Below are positions 19,038-28,510 of a stretch of 64,000 nucleotides of DNA, piece by piece. Every line of letters starts with the position of its first letter. The stretch's first letter is position 1. The stretch is taken from contig NZ_JACYXK010000020.1 in assembly GCF_014842975.1 (NCBI RefSeq), forward strand, positions 1-64,000. Direction: 5' to 3'. The position numbers and the translations under genes are program-made. This DNA comes from Rhodanobacter sp. DHB23 (GTDB taxonomy: Bacteria > Pseudomonadota > Gammaproteobacteria > Xanthomonadales > Rhodanobacteraceae). The notes beneath the pieces were generated by a model. That model ran no database searches, was not told where the DNA came from, and saw only the letters and a list, made by a program, of their open reading frames with translations.

Positions 19038-19964
19038 TCACACCGCATTCGATTTCTCGCCCGGGCGCAGCCAGAGGCTGAGGGCAACCACCGCGAGTAC
19101 CAGCAGCAGGATTCCCAGAAAGAGCTTACCCAGCAAGGCCGTGCCGGCGCGGGACTGTTGACCATGATCGAGGCGGAAGACATCGTCGTTGAAGTTCAGG
19201 GCCGAGACTGTCGGATGGCCCACTTCGTAGGCGATCGGAACCTGTTTGTTCGTGCGTGCGTACACGACATCGGGATCATTGGAACGGCCGCCGATACGTG
19301 CGTAGCCATGGATGGGCTTGGACGTGCCGTCCGCGCCAGCCGCCGGCGCGAACGCGTATTCCACGTAGATGCTGCAAGACCGCTTTCCGCAGCCGCCGTT
19401 GTAGATGCGGACCACGTCCGCCGTGGCCCGCAGGCCGTTGCCCTGGATCCTGGCCTCGATGCGGTCTTCGTTGTGCATGGAAATCGCGAGGCCGAAGAAA
19501 AGCACCGCGAAAACGAGCACGAAGAACGTGGCCGCAAAGGCCAGTGAGGACTTGCGGTCGCCGGAATCGACCTTCGCACTCATGCGCCTCATCACGCCCA
19601 CCACCGCCATCAGCGCGATGAAAAGGAGGGCCACGAACCCGGCGTCGCTGTGCAGAAGAATGTCGGATGCCGCCGACGGATCGGCCAGGATGGGGATGCC
19701 GAAGACGAGAAAGAGCGAAAAAAGCGTGCCGATGAGTATTCCGCGCTTGTTGAGCGTCGTCTCCTTCGGCTCCGTGCGGTACGAAGGCCCCTCGGGCACA
19801 CGGTGGTCCGCCGCGGCGGCAGGGTTGTCCGTGTAGACCACCAGCGGGCTGGGCGATTCATGCGCCGTCTTCACGTACGCCCTGCCGCAGGATGGGCATT
19901 GCCAATCGGGCGCCTGATCCGTCGGCTTTCTCTGGTAACCACACGCCTGACAAACGGTTTCCAT
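19038..19964 (-). CDS. Zinc-ribbon membrane protein with DUF3592-like domain
   Basis: A 308-residue protein. The N-terminus METVCQACGYQ...WQCPSCG is a four-cysteine zinc ribbon. Three or four transmembrane helices follow (ILIGTLFSLFLVFGIPIL; VALLFIALMAVVGVM; FVLVFAVLFFGLAI; a last one near the C-terminus). Between the third and fourth is an extracytoplasmic domain with TADVVRIYNGGCGKRSCSIYV, typical of DUF3592. The function is unknown. The ATG at 19964 has a GGAG box; an ATG at 19970 is possible. Confidence 0.7.
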   Translation of the reverse strand: METVCQACGYQRKPTDQAPDWQCPSCGRAYVKTAHESPSPLVVYTDNPAAAADHRVPEGPSYRTEPKETTLNKRGILIGTLFSLFLVFGIPILADPSAASDILLHSDAGFVALLFIALMAVVGVMRRMSAKVDSGDRKSSLAFAATFFVLVFAVLFFGLAISMHNEDRIEARIQGNGLRATADVVRIYNGGCGKRSCSIYVEYAFAPAAGADGTSKPIHGYARIGGRSNDPDVVYARTNKQVPIAYEVGHPTVSALNFNDDVFRLDHGQQSRAGTALLGKLFLGILLLVLAVVALSLWLRPGEKSNAV

Positions 19965-20181
19965 ACCCATCTCCGCAAGGTTGACCTGATTGAATGGATG
20001 GTTTTGCCTGTGGATCCAGACAGGGAATGGAGTTGATTTACTGAAACGAACGTCCAAGAAAACCGCGCCATCACACCTGCATGAATTAAATGCGACCGCC
20101 CTGAATTTCCCCATCAATCAAACGCACAACTTACAAAACAAAATCCTTTCCCTACAGATTTTCCCGCCCCGCTTATTTAGC

Positions 20182-20277
20182 ATGGCACTGCCGCCGACAC
20201 CGCATCGCCGGCCGCAGAAAACCCGCAAGGCCAAAGCAGCGCGGGCCGCATGGGCTGCAACCCATACGACCCGCTGA
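20182..20277 (+). CDS. Possible tiny basic protein (31 aa)
   Basis: A 31-codon frame starting MALPPTPHRRPQKTRKAKAA, rich in arginine, lysine and alanine. It ends 27 bases before the next gene on the same strand, so the two may be co-transcribed. No ribosome binding site is obvious. Upstream DNA (20,050-20,180) is AT-rich; TTACAA and TACAGA about 16 bases apart there could be a promoter. Called with caution. Confidence 0.35.
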   Translation: MALPPTPHRRPQKTRKAKAARAAWAATHTTR

Positions 20278-20304
20278 CCACCACCAACTACTGGAGAGTT
20301 GATT

Positions 20305-20667
20305 ATGGCTAAGCCCGATCATACGGCAGTCGCGCACGACGATGCGCGCATCCCCACCAACCCGCTCTCGCGCCCCTACTGGACGCTCGCCGAAGCCGAC
20401 CCCGACCAGCAGGACGCCGCCACCCTGGCCGGCCTCACCACCGCCATCCGCGCCCTCGCCCGCCTCCTCACCAACAGCGAAGCCTTCCGCGACCTCCACG
20501 CCAACAGCCAGAGCGACACCGTCGAACCCGGCTGCTGCCCGCTGGATGCGCCCACCACCGAAGGCCTCTTCGCCGCCCTGTACTTCCTCAGCGAGCAGGC
20601 CGAACGGCTCAGTCAGTTGCCACTGCCCCAACTCGCACTGCTTCATCCGGGCGACGTGCCGTATTGA
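20305..20667 (+). CDS. Hypothetical protein (120 aa)
   Basis: A small acidic soluble protein: MAKPDHTAVAHDDARIPTNP, a helical middle (ATLAGLTTAIRALARLLTNS) and an ending LSQLPLPQLALLHPGDVPY. No family recognised. A GGAGAG box 6 bases before the ATG at 20305 supports this start over the one two codons upstream. It is the last G+C-rich gene before the AT-rich island. Confidence 0.6.
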   Translation: MAKPDHTAVAHDDARIPTNPLSRPYWTLAEADPDQQDAATLAGLTTAIRALARLLTNSEAFRDLHANSQSDTVEPGCCPLDAPTTEGLFAALYFLSEQAERLSQLPLPQLALLHPGDVPY

Positions 20668-20796
20668 CCCCAAACGCAGGCCTGCCGGGCCGCTTCACCA
20701 AGGTGTGCCCGGCGGAGCCAATGACCAGAGCCGTACATCTCAAAGTCAACCGGCGAGGAAGGCTCGCAACCGAGGAAATTGACCCATGATTGCGGT

Positions 20797-20805
20797 TTAA
20801 TTACC
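20797..20805. repeat. 9-bp direct repeat, left edge of island
   Basis: TTAATTACC occurs here and again at 23742-23750, on either side of the AT-rich three-gene island. It could mark an insertion, though a 9-bp match in AT-rich DNA can also arise by chance. Confidence 0.35.
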
Positions 20806-20828
20806 CCATCCCTTTATCCGCTACATCG

Positions 20829-21668
20829 CTATTTGAAAGCCTGTCGATCTAACCAGCTATTCCAGTTTATATGTCCATCGTCAAAATCAACCACCTTAAG
20901 CACCAGAAGCGCCACCAACTGTGCGATATTGAAAATATAATCATTCAATCTGAAATATTTCCTCACTCCACCCTCCTCCCTTACAAAAAATCTCCTTCCA
21001 TTATGGAAAAGAGCATTACGAAAATCGGTATAAGTACTAATAGACTTCCGAGAATCAAACTGATGCTTTTTCGATACGTCAAAGCCATGATCATTCAAAG
21101 CCTTAGAGATAATGCGTGGCAGCCTTGGCGATGAGTCTCGCGTGATCGATCGAGCATACATTTCGAGAGACGAAAAAAGAAGGAAATACTGTATCTCTAT
21201 CAGTGGCCGAGACAGAGAAAACGATTCAACACAGCTAAAAATTAGCTCAGGAAATCGGCATTTCTCCGCGATATCCAGATTATCAAACGCACTCATCGCC
21301 TTCCGGATGAAATCAGGTCGACTGTTCTTGTCTATACAATCACGAATCAAAACCGCACCACCGCCGCTAGACCTCTCAAACAATCCCCCAGAGATTGAAT
21401 CGACAAAATCTCCCTTGAAAGACGGCAACAATACAATTGGATCTGAGATTACGACTTTCATGCGCTCTATAAAAGAAAGCACTGCGGCCAGACGGAACGG
21501 CAGAACGTCACCAAACACTTCGGAATAAACCCATCCGGTCAAGTTGAAATCGCGCGACCTAGACGCATCATGAGCTTGAACGGCATCCTCATATCTAGGA
21601 ATAAACTCAAAACCATTTAAGAAAAATGGCTTCGTGAACTCATATCCATAAATTGCAGAAACTTCCAC
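20829..21668 (-). CDS. HEPN-domain protein (Apea-like), putative RNase effector
   Basis: A 279-residue soluble protein. The C-terminal third is helical (EIQYFLLFSSLEMYARSITR) and contains YTDFRNALFHNG, a canonical HEPN ribonuclease motif RNxxxH with Arg and His near residues 217 and 222. HEPN proteins act as RNases in toxin-antitoxin and abortive-infection systems. The N-terminal ~150 residues are a beta-rich region I cannot assign. A GTG start at 21668 has a GGGAGGGG box; 21719 would add 17 residues. It lies ~170 bases downstream of the SIR2-like gene on the same strand in AT-rich DNA, so it is probably the third gene of that operon. That the motif is catalytic is inferred. Confidence 0.75.
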   Translation of the reverse strand: MEVSAIYGYEFTKPFFLNGFEFIPRYEDAVQAHDASRSRDFNLTGWVYSEVFGDVLPFRLAAVLSFIERMKVVISDPIVLLPSFKGDFVDSISGGLFERSSGGGAVLIRDCIDKNSRPDFIRKAMSAFDNLDIAEKCRFPELIFSCVESFSLSRPLIEIQYFLLFSSLEMYARSITRDSSPRLPRIISKALNDHGFDVSKKHQFDSRKSISTYTDFRNALFHNGRRFFVREEGGVRKYFRLNDYIFNIAQLVALLVLKVVDFDDGHINWNSWLDRQAFK

Positions 21669-21839
21669 ACCCCCTCCCGACTCACTAAGATACTTACAAC
21701 TTACACCGCCTTGAACCACGCTTTATCAATGGGCGATAACACAGGAAGTAAAATACCCACTTAGCTTGTGACCGCATTAACTTTCAGCCGAAGAACCAAG
21801 GAACTAAGTCTTGCTCATCCTGAATCTCATCTTGGAATT

Positions 21840-22706
21840 TCACCACCTTCTATTAAGGGAAATCTCACTTCTTAATTCTTCAACCCTCTCAACTAATTCA
21901 CCAAGCGACCCAGTCAACTCCAGGTGCCCATCATCACTCGAATATTCCAGAAATTGAACATGCATAAGCTCAGATATGACCCGCAGCACATCGGCATGCG
22001 CAGTCCCACGAGGCAATGTCATATAATGAAACGGCATTCTACCGTATGCAAATTGCACATCCTCAAATAGCATCCTGATATCTGGATCATCAACACCGCA
22101 TCCGATAAAAAGAAAAGTGTGCGTCATAACAAGAGACTTTAATATTTCATAGAACAGCATGAACTTCGTCCTTGCCTGCGCATAATCCATTCTCGTAAAT
22201 ATAACATCTTGTGGGTTATTTGCCGATCCGTGCGTCTTAATAATTAGCCGTGATTCGCCGCCAAGCAAATAACTTCCAATATCGTTACTCGTATGATCCT
22301 TGATAACCACCGATCCAGCAGAAACTGCGGAAGCATAGGTCTCGTAGATATTATCGAAATTAGGGCTAGCCACCACTGATACATCCAGACCATAAATATA
22401 CTCATGTATTTTTGCATGCTTATACGCAGGCTGTTGAAACTCTTGCTGCACTACCTGAACGAAATCATGCACCCCCATTGCTCTCTTAATCAGCTCGCAA
22501 GCGGTAAGAAAATCGCGCTCATCAATCGATCCATTTATTGCCACGGAATCGGCCAATTTATCAGCACAGCCGCGCAAGAATTCCTCCCAAGTAGGAGGCC
22601 TCTTCCCGGCGCCGTTAAGCGCATTCCTTGAGACCCCAGATCCGATAACAACAACGCATCGGCGCCTCGCGATACAATTCACCAGCCTGTCGGGCCAATT
22701 AATCAT
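21840..22706 (-). CDS. SIR2-like domain protein, putative NADase effector
   Basis: A 288-residue protein with a SIR2-like fold: the glycine loop VVVIGSGVSRNAL (residues ~18-30), the SPNFD motif with Asn116, the catalytic-type histidine in KTHGS (His159) and FIGCGVDDPD (~200-209). SIR2-like proteins in phage defence (Thoeris ThsA, DSR, pAgo-associated SIR2) hydrolyse NAD+, and the Asn/His pair needed for this is present. The ATG shares a base with the TGA of the upstream ParA-like gene (TGATG), so translation is coupled; a GTG at 22709 is an alternative. No extra sensor domain is seen, so activation may depend on the partners. Confidence 0.88.
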   Translation of the reverse strand: MINWPDRLVNCIARRRCVVVIGSGVSRNALNGAGKRPPTWEEFLRGCADKLADSVAINGSIDERDFLTACELIKRAMGVHDFVQVVQQEFQQPAYKHAKIHEYIYGLDVSVVASPNFDNIYETYASAVSAGSVVIKDHTSNDIGSYLLGGESRLIIKTHGSANNPQDVIFTRMDYAQARTKFMLFYEILKSLVMTHTFLFIGCGVDDPDIRMLFEDVQFAYGRMPFHYMTLPRGTAHADVLRVISELMHVQFLEYSSDDGHLELTGSLGELVERVEELRSEISLNRRW

Positions 22707-23695
22707 CACGACAACCCCTGAACGAACCTATCAGAAATGTAATGAAAGAAATCTCCAGCGTCGCTAACACGAGTATATTGGGAACCGACTATACCGTCAG
22801 TCGAATTTAACTCAAAGATAGGCGCGTGCGCCTGTTGAGATAACGGCACGACACTGCTTAATGTGGGAATTTCGCCAAGGTTTACATTATCTGGTCGCAC
22901 GTCGAAGAAATCGCAAAGCTTTTCCATCTCTTCTCTTTGCATAGAAATGATCCTTTCGAACGCCGCCACCGGCTGCCTTATACCCTCTTTACTCTTGGCC
23001 TTGTATTGCTGCATAACAAAACCAGCAAACTTCAGATTCCACGCCACAGCGCTACCATGAATCCTAAAAGCCTCACCCTCCTGACGCTCATGGCGTTGAA
23101 TAGCATCACACAGAGATTGCTTCCAATTATCCAGCGAGTTAATTATGTTTTGCACAGCCATTAGACTAAATATATCAACCGATAGAGGCATAACAAAATA
23201 GTCAACTGCCAGCAATACGGACCTATTTAGAGCCCCAAGGGATGGACCCATGTCAATCAGGACGTAATCATAGTCCTGAAACCTCTGTATCAACTCTTTT
23301 ATTGCGTATGTCGTCTGAAATCCACGCGGATCACCATTTTTTGTTGCCGCCCAATCCGTCGCCAGTAAATCTTCCCTAATAGACAACTTGGGATCCCCAA
23401 CGATAAGGTCGACACCAAATCGATCGCTTCGTTTAACAGTTGGAATTCCTGCGGGATACCCCTGCCCCCGTCTAATCGGCTCATAAAAACTGTCGAGACT
23501 AAAATTCGTCGAATCAATCAATATTTGCTCGAGCGAATCTTCAGGAAGAAGGTAAGCTGATGCGTTGCACTGAGGATCAGCATCAATTATCAATATTTTT
23601 TTTTGTTTTATCTTTGCCAACGATGCAGCCAAATTGCAAATTAACGTGGTCTTTCCTACACCACCCTTATTGTTGAAAAATCCAACGCTTTTCAT
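22706..23695 (-). CDS. ParA/MinD-like P-loop ATPase
   Basis: A 329-residue deviant-Walker ATPase: MKSVGFFNNKGGVGKTT (Walker A with signature lysine, residues 10-17), LIIDADPQCN and Walker B YVLIDMGPS (~144-152). No ParB gene or parS-like site is adjacent, so this is not a partition cassette. Its neighbours are SIR2-like and HEPN effectors, which suggests a regulatory or sensing ATPase. It is first in the operon, with an AAGGA box 7 bases before the ATG. Base composition is markedly AT-rich (about 37% G+C in the line at 23,641 against ~63% in a hutU line), consistent with acquisition. Confidence 0.9.
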   Translation of the reverse strand: MKSVGFFNNKGGVGKTTLICNLAASLAKIKQKKILIIDADPQCNASAYLLPEDSLEQILIDSTNFSLDSFYEPIRRGQGYPAGIPTVKRSDRFGVDLIVGDPKLSIREDLLATDWAATKNGDPRGFQTTYAIKELIQRFQDYDYVLIDMGPSLGALNRSVLLAVDYFVMPLSVDIFSLMAVQNIINSLDNWKQSLCDAIQRHERQEGEAFRIHGSAVAWNLKFAGFVMQQYKAKSKEGIRQPVAAFERIISMQREEMEKLCDFFDVRPDNVNLGEIPTLSSVVPLSQQAHAPIFELNSTDGIVGSQYTRVSDAGDFFHYISDRFVQGLS

Positions 23696-23741
23696 AGATA
23701 TTCCTTTTTATTCATCGGCGACGAATAATTTGCCAGACAAC

Positions 23742-23750
23742 TTAATTACC
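23742..23750. repeat. 9-bp direct repeat, right edge of island
   Basis: TTAATTACC, identical to 20797-20805, lies 1 base outside the hutU stop codon and upstream of the ParA-like gene. Confidence 0.35.
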
Positions 23751-23751
23751 T

Positions 23752-25422
23752 TCAAACCATCGGCAACTTCAACCCCTGCTCCTTCGCACACGCGACAGCA
23801 ATCTCATACCCCGCATCCGCATGCCGCATCACCCCGGTACCCGGATCGTTCCACAACACCCGCGCAATCCGCTTGTCCGCCTCGGCGCTGCCGTCGCACA
23901 CGATCACCACGCCGGAGTGCTGGCTGTAGCCCATGCCCACGCCACCGCCGTGGTGCAGCGACACCCACGTCGCGCCACCGGCCGTATTGAGCAACGCATT
24001 GAGCAACGGCCAGTCGGACACGGCGTCGCTGCCGTCCTTCATCGCCTCGGTCTCGCGGTTCGGTGACGCGACGGAGCCGGAGTCGAGGTGGTCGCGGCCG
24101 ATCACCACCGGCGCCTTCAACTCGCCGTTGCGCACCATCTCGTTGAACGCGAGGCCCAGCTTGTGCCGCTGACCCAGGCCCACCCAGCAGATGCGCGCGG
24201 GCAGGCCCTGGAAATTGATGCGGTCCTTGGCCATGTCCAGCCAGCGGTGCAGGTGCTCATCGTCGGGGATCAGCTCCTTCACCTTCTGGTCGGTCTTGTA
24301 GATGTCTTCCGGGTCACCTGATAGCGCCACCCAGCGGAACGGGCCCACGCCGCGGCAGAACAGCGGGCGCACGTAGGCGGGCACGAAGCCGGGGAAGGCG
24401 AAGGCGTCGGCGCAGCCTTCGTCCTTGGCCATCTGGCGGATGTTGTTGCCGTAGTCGAAAGTGGGGATGCCCTGCGCGTGGAAGGCGAGCATGGCTTCCA
24501 CGTGCTGCTTCATGGATTTCTTGGCGGCGTCGCGGGTGCCGTTGGGGTCGCTCTTGCGGCGCTCGAACCACTGCTCCACGGTCCAGCCGCTGGGCAGGTA
24601 GCCGTTGACCGGGTCGTGCGCGCTGGTCTGGTCGGTGACGGCGTCGGGCTTCACGCCGCGGCGCACGAGTTCGGGCAGCACGTCGGCGGCGTTGCCGAGC
24701 AGCGCGATGGATTTGGCTTCGCCGGCGGCGGTGTACTTGGCGATGCGCGCCAGCGCGTCGTCGAGGTCGCTGGCCTGCTCGTCCACGTAGCGGGTCTTGA
24801 GGCGGAAGTCGATGCTCTTCTGCTGGCATTCGATGTTCAACGAGCAAGCGCCGGCCAGCGTGGCCGCCAGCGGCTGCGCGCCGCCCATGCCGCCGAGGCC
24901 GGCGGTGAGTATCCATCGCCCTTTCAAACTACCGCCGTAGCTCTGGCGACCCATTTCCACGAAGGTTTCGTAGGTGCCCTGCACGATGCCCTGCGAGCCG
25001 ATGTAGATCCACGAGCCGGCCGTCATCTGGCCGTACATCATCAGGCCCTTCTTATCGAGCTCGTTGAAGTGCTCCCAGTTGGCCCAGGCCGGCACCAGGT
25101 TGGAGTTGGCGATGAGCACGCGCGGCGCGTCCCTGTGGGTGGGGAACACGCCCACCGGCTTGCCGGACTGCACCAGCAGGGTCTCGTCGTCGTTGAGTTC
25201 ACGCAGGGAGCGCAGGATGGCGTCGAAGCATTCCCAGTTGCGCGCGGCGCGGCCGATGCCGCCGTACACCACCAACTCCGCCGGGTTCTCCGCCACCTCG
25301 GGGTCGAGGTTGTTCTGCAGCATGCGGAACGGCGCCTCGGTGAGCCAGCTCTTGCAGCTCAGCTCGGTGCCGCGCGGCGCGCGGATGGTGCGGGTGGTGT
25401 CGATGCGGGTGGGAGCGTTCAT
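23752..25422 (-). CDS. hutU: Urocanate hydratase (HutU)
   Basis: A 556-residue urocanate hydratase, the usual length. It converts urocanate to imidazolonepropionate using bound NAD+, the second step of histidine degradation, in the cytoplasm. Visible hallmarks are [34 protein letters not shown] for NAD+ binding, and the conserved [10 protein letters not shown] cysteine. An upstream in-frame extension to 25542 is proline-rich and unlike the family. No other hut gene is adjacent; hutI and a hutG-like gene lie 26-32 kb away. Confidence 0.97.
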   Translation of the reverse strand: MNAPTRIDTTRTIRAPRGTELSCKSWLTEAPFRMLQNNLDPEVAENPAELVVYGGIGRAARNWECFDAILRSLRELNDDETLLVQSGKPVGVFPTHRDAPRVLIANSNLVPAWANWEHFNELDKKGLMMYGQMTAGSWIYIGSQGIVQGTYETFVEMGRQSYGGSLKGRWILTAGLGGMGGAQPLAATLAGACSLNIECQQKSIDFRLKTRYVDEQASDLDDALARIAKYTAAGEAKSIALLGNAADVLPELVRRGVKPDAVTDQTSAHDPVNGYLPSGWTVEQWFERRKSDPNGTRDAAKKSMKQHVEAMLAFHAQGIPTFDYGNNIRQMAKDEGCADAFAFPGFVPAYVRPLFCRGVGPFRWVALSGDPEDIYKTDQKVKELIPDDEHLHRWLDMAKDRINFQGLPARICWVGLGQRHKLGLAFNEMVRNGELKAPVVIGRDHLDSGSVASPNRETEAMKDGSDAVSDWPLLNALLNTAGGATWVSLHHGGGVGMGYSQHSGVVIVCDGSAEADKRIARVLWNDPGTGVMRHADAGYEIAVACAKEQGLKLPMV

Positions 25423-25547
25423 GGCGATCTCGGGGAACGAGGGAAAACCCGATTGTGGCGAGCCATCCGGCGCGTGAAAAGGCGCGCTGCGGCATGGCGG
25501 CGGAAAAACCTGCGGGGGAAGGTGTGTTGTACCCGCGGGCAACCCGT

Positions 25548-27200
25548 CTAGTGGCTTTTCGGCGCCGGCCCCGCCGCCGCGTTTGGCGGCGCCTTGGCGA
25601 GAAGTTCACGCATGTGGCTGATCTGCCATTGCATGCCCGGATTCGGATCGTTGGCAAAATGGTCGAGGAAATACCGATAGGTGCCGTCCAGGCCGGCACG
25701 CGGCTGCGTTTCCTGGATGGTTGCCCGCATCACCCACCCCGCCGGGCTGCCGGGGTATTTGCGGATGATGCGGTCGGTGATGTCCCAGGCCTTGTCCCAC
25801 TCGTGCGTCTGGTTGGTGTAGAGACTCCCCAGCAGCATGAGCACATCGATGTCGTCGGAGTTCATCGCCAGTGCGCGCTCGAGATCCTTTTCGGCGTTCT
25901 GGCTGTCCCCGCGCGACAGGTAGACGGTGCCGCGCAGCTGGTAGTTGTCGGGGTTCATGGGATTCCCGGCGATGAGGCGATTGGCGTCGTCGAGCGCCAT
26001 CCGGGATTCGCCCACGCGGGCAAGGTTGCTGTCCCGCCTCCGGCGCGTGCCCTGCGCATCCGGCAGGAAGCGCAGTCGCTCCGACAGATAGACCACCGCG
26101 AGTTCCGCGTGTCCGTGCTCGCTGGCGGTGTTGCCGGCGTAGCCAAGCAAGGCCGTGCTGCTGACGTTGTCGAATACCTTGGGATACATCGACCAATCGA
26201 CCGACGAGCGGCAATTGCACACGTCATATTCGTAGGCCGGCCCGGCGGAGAGCAGGATCGCCAGCAGCGGGTTTTCCTTTACGGACACCTGCGCCTGCCG
26301 GGCCACGCGATCCATGGCCGCCAGCGAACCGCCCCAGCGGGGCTCCGCCGCGTTGCTCAGCATGCCGTAAATGGCATAGTCGTCGGGCGCCACCGGGAGG
26401 CCACTCCGCGCGGCACGATCGACGTAGGCGGCCCCAAAGCTCATCGCACCGACATGGATCATCGCGACGTAGGTCGGCGTGACCTTGGGATCCAAGGCCA
26501 TGGCGCGCTGCAGATCGGTATCCGCCCGCGCCAGCAGGCGATCCATCGCGTCGATGTTGCTTTGCGGCGTCTCGCTTATGTAGGCGCCGCCGCGCGCTTT
26601 CGAGGCCATGGCCACATACGCCCAACCGCTTGCCGCAAAGGCAAACGCGCTGTTGGGCGACGCCCGCTTCCATGCATCCAGGGTTTCGCGGACACCGAGC
26701 GAACCCTCGTTGAACGCCTTGAAGTACGTGTAATCCAGCAGGCCATGCGACTCGGGGCGCGTGATCTGCGCCTGAAGCGCCTGCGCAAGCCGGCGATCGA
26801 GCTCGGCGGCGCGCCCGTTCTGGATGAGTGCCTGCGCTTCGTCAAACGAGATCGTCTTTTGCAAGTAATAACGGCAATAGGCCTCTACCGTCGCCGGCGA
26901 CCAGTGACTGCGCGGTGGATCGGGGTAGCTCATGCAGCGTTGCAACGGATCGGCGATGGCCTCGGCGCTGCGAACCTTGGCGAGAAAGGCATGCACTTCG
27001 TCGGGAGTGAAGACGGGCCCGGCATGCCTGCGCAGCATGGCGGGGGGCTGGATGCGGGAGCCGGTGGGTTGCGCTTCCTTGGCAGCCGTCGTCAGGAATA
27101 GCGGCATCTCGCTGCTGACGAACCAGCCGAATGCGCCGAGGCCTGCGATGCCCACCAGGGCCAGTGCAACGATCAGTGCGGTGCGTCCATGCGTCGACAT
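25548..27200 (-). CDS. Membrane-anchored TPR-like protein
   Basis: A 550-residue protein with an N-terminal transmembrane anchor ([21 protein letters not shown]) and a large periplasmic part. The second half has TPR-type helix pairs ([56 protein letters not shown]). The middle resembles DUF4034-type proteins, including a YDVCNCRSS cysteine pair. Probably a scaffold or assembly factor; the partner is unknown. It is the gene directly upstream of hutU on the same strand (125-base gap), but functional linkage is doubtful. Confidence 0.7.
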   Translation of the reverse strand: MSTHGRTALIVALALVGIAGLGAFGWFVSSEMPLFLTTAAKEAQPTGSRIQPPAMLRRHAGPVFTPDEVHAFLAKVRSAEAIADPLQRCMSYPDPPRSHWSPATVEAYCRYYLQKTISFDEAQALIQNGRAAELDRRLAQALQAQITRPESHGLLDYTYFKAFNEGSLGVRETLDAWKRASPNSAFAFAASGWAYVAMASKARGGAYISETPQSNIDAMDRLLARADTDLQRAMALDPKVTPTYVAMIHVGAMSFGAAYVDRAARSGLPVAPDDYAIYGMLSNAAEPRWGGSLAAMDRVARQAQVSVKENPLLAILLSAGPAYEYDVCNCRSSVDWSMYPKVFDNVSSTALLGYAGNTASEHGHAELAVVYLSERLRFLPDAQGTRRRRDSNLARVGESRMALDDANRLIAGNPMNPDNYQLRGTVYLSRGDSQNAEKDLERALAMNSDDIDVLMLLGSLYTNQTHEWDKAWDITDRIIRKYPGSPAGWVMRATIQETQPRAGLDGTYRYFLDHFANDPNPGMQWQISHMRELLAKAPPNAAAGPAPKSH

Positions 27201-27418
27201 GATTTCGCCGCTCCCCCAAGGCACGAAAGACAGGACAGTAGCACCGCGTTGCGAGGGTTGTCAGTGCTGTGCGTCGACTGCGCAGCCTGCGTAGCGGCAT
27301 GTTTCGATCATGCGGGTAACGCCGGACGAAGGCCGGGCGAATACCCCGGAAGCAGCCGTCGTTGGCGCACCCTGTGCCAGCCAGGCCCACCGCTATTTCG
27401 ATTGTTCCGGAGCACCTG

Positions 27419-28510
27419 ATGCCAGAGTCACCGACACCCAAAAAACGACCGCACCACCTGGGGGCCTGGGTACTGATCGCCGCCGTTCCCGCGGCTTGTG
27501 CACTGGCCTTCGGCTACGTCGGCGGCTGGCTCGCGCCGCAGCGGCTCACGCCGAAGCGCCTTGTCGACCAGTTCGAGGCCAACGCCGGCGTGCATCCCGG
27601 CTACCGGCGCAACCACGCCAAGGGCGTGTGCGTCGCCGGCTATTTCCAGAGCAGCGGCCAGGCCGCGCCGTATTCGATGGCACAGGTGTTCGCGCCGGGG
27701 CAACGCACGCCGGTGGTGGGCCGCTTCGCGATCCCGGGCAGCAACCCGTATGCGCCGGACAGCAGCGTGCCGATCCGCAGCATGGCGCTGCGTTTCACCC
27801 AGACGAACGGGCAGCAATGGCGCACCGGCATGAACAGCATGCCGGTGTTCCCGGTGGCTACGCCGCAGGCGTTCTACGAACAGTTGCAGGCGCAGCAGCC
27901 CGACCCGGCCACCGGCAAACCCGATCCGAAGAAAGTGGCGGCGTTCTTCGCCGCACATCCGGAAACGGCCGCCTTCCGTGCCTGGGCGAAGACCGCGAAG
28001 CCCTCGGCCAGCTTCGCCACCGAGAGCTACTGGAGCCTCGATGCCTTCGTGTTCACGGGGCCGGATGGCCAGCGTCATGCGGTGCGCTGGCGCATGGTGC
28101 CGCAGTCCGCGGATGACGATGGCGCCGCACCGACGGATGCCGATTACCTTGCCACCGATCTGCGCCAGCGTCTTTCCCATGGCCCGCTGCGCTGGAAGCT
28201 GGTGGTGACGCTGGCCAACCCGGGCGATCCCACCGACGACGCCACCAGGGCATGGCCGACCGATCGCCCGACCGTCGACGCCGGCACGCTGGTGGTCGAA
28301 AGCGAGCAGGCGCAGGACAGCGGCCCCTGCCGCGACATCAACTACGACCCGACCGTGCTGCCGAACGGCATCGCGCCGTCCGACGACCCGCTGCTGCCGG
28401 CGCGCTCGGCCGCCTATGCCGACTCCTACCTGCGCCGCACCAGCGAGGAGGCGCACCTGCCGGGTACCGCGTCCATGCCTGCGAAGGCGCAGCCGGAGGC
28501 CCGGCAATGA
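27419..28510 (+). CDS. Catalase-family peroxidase (SrpA-like)
   Basis: A 363-residue protein with an N-terminal membrane anchor or signal (VLIAAVPAACALAFGYVGGW) and the shortened catalase fold of SrpA-like peroxidases: AKGVCVAGYFQS, PVVGRFAIPGSNP, MALRF. The proximal haem-tyrosine region ARSAAYADSYLRR near the C-terminus is visible. Such proteins lack the tetramer-forming parts of true catalase and probably use haem in the periplasm. Its stop overlaps the cytochrome b561 start (ATGA), a conserved pairing suggesting electron transfer between them. Confidence 0.88.
   Translation: MPESPTPKKRPHHLGAWVLIAAVPAACALAFGYVGGWLAPQRLTPKRLVDQFEANAGVHPGYRRNHAKGVCVAGYFQSSGQAAPYSMAQVFAPGQRTPVVGRFAIPGSNPYAPDSSVPIRSMALRFTQTNGQQWRTGMNSMPVFPVATPQAFYEQLQAQQPDPATGKPDPKKVAAFFAAHPETAAFRAWAKTAKPSASFATESYWSLDAFVFTGPDGQRHAVRWRMVPQSADDDGAAPTDADYLATDLRQRLSHGPLRWKLVVTLANPGDPTDDATRAWPTDRPTVDAGTLVVESEQAQDSGPCRDINYDPTVLPNGIAPSDDPLLPARSAAYADSYLRRTSEEAHLPGTASMPAKAQPEARQ

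Noticed and set aside
14403-19964. Classical chromosomal integron cassette array
   Set aside because: Orientation and spacing fit, but no attC core (GTTRRRY/RYYYAAC) pairs and no intI are visible; only the repeat observation is kept.
22706-23695. Plasmid or chromosome partition locus (parA)
   Set aside because: No parB and no parS-like repeats adjacent; coupled instead to SIR2.
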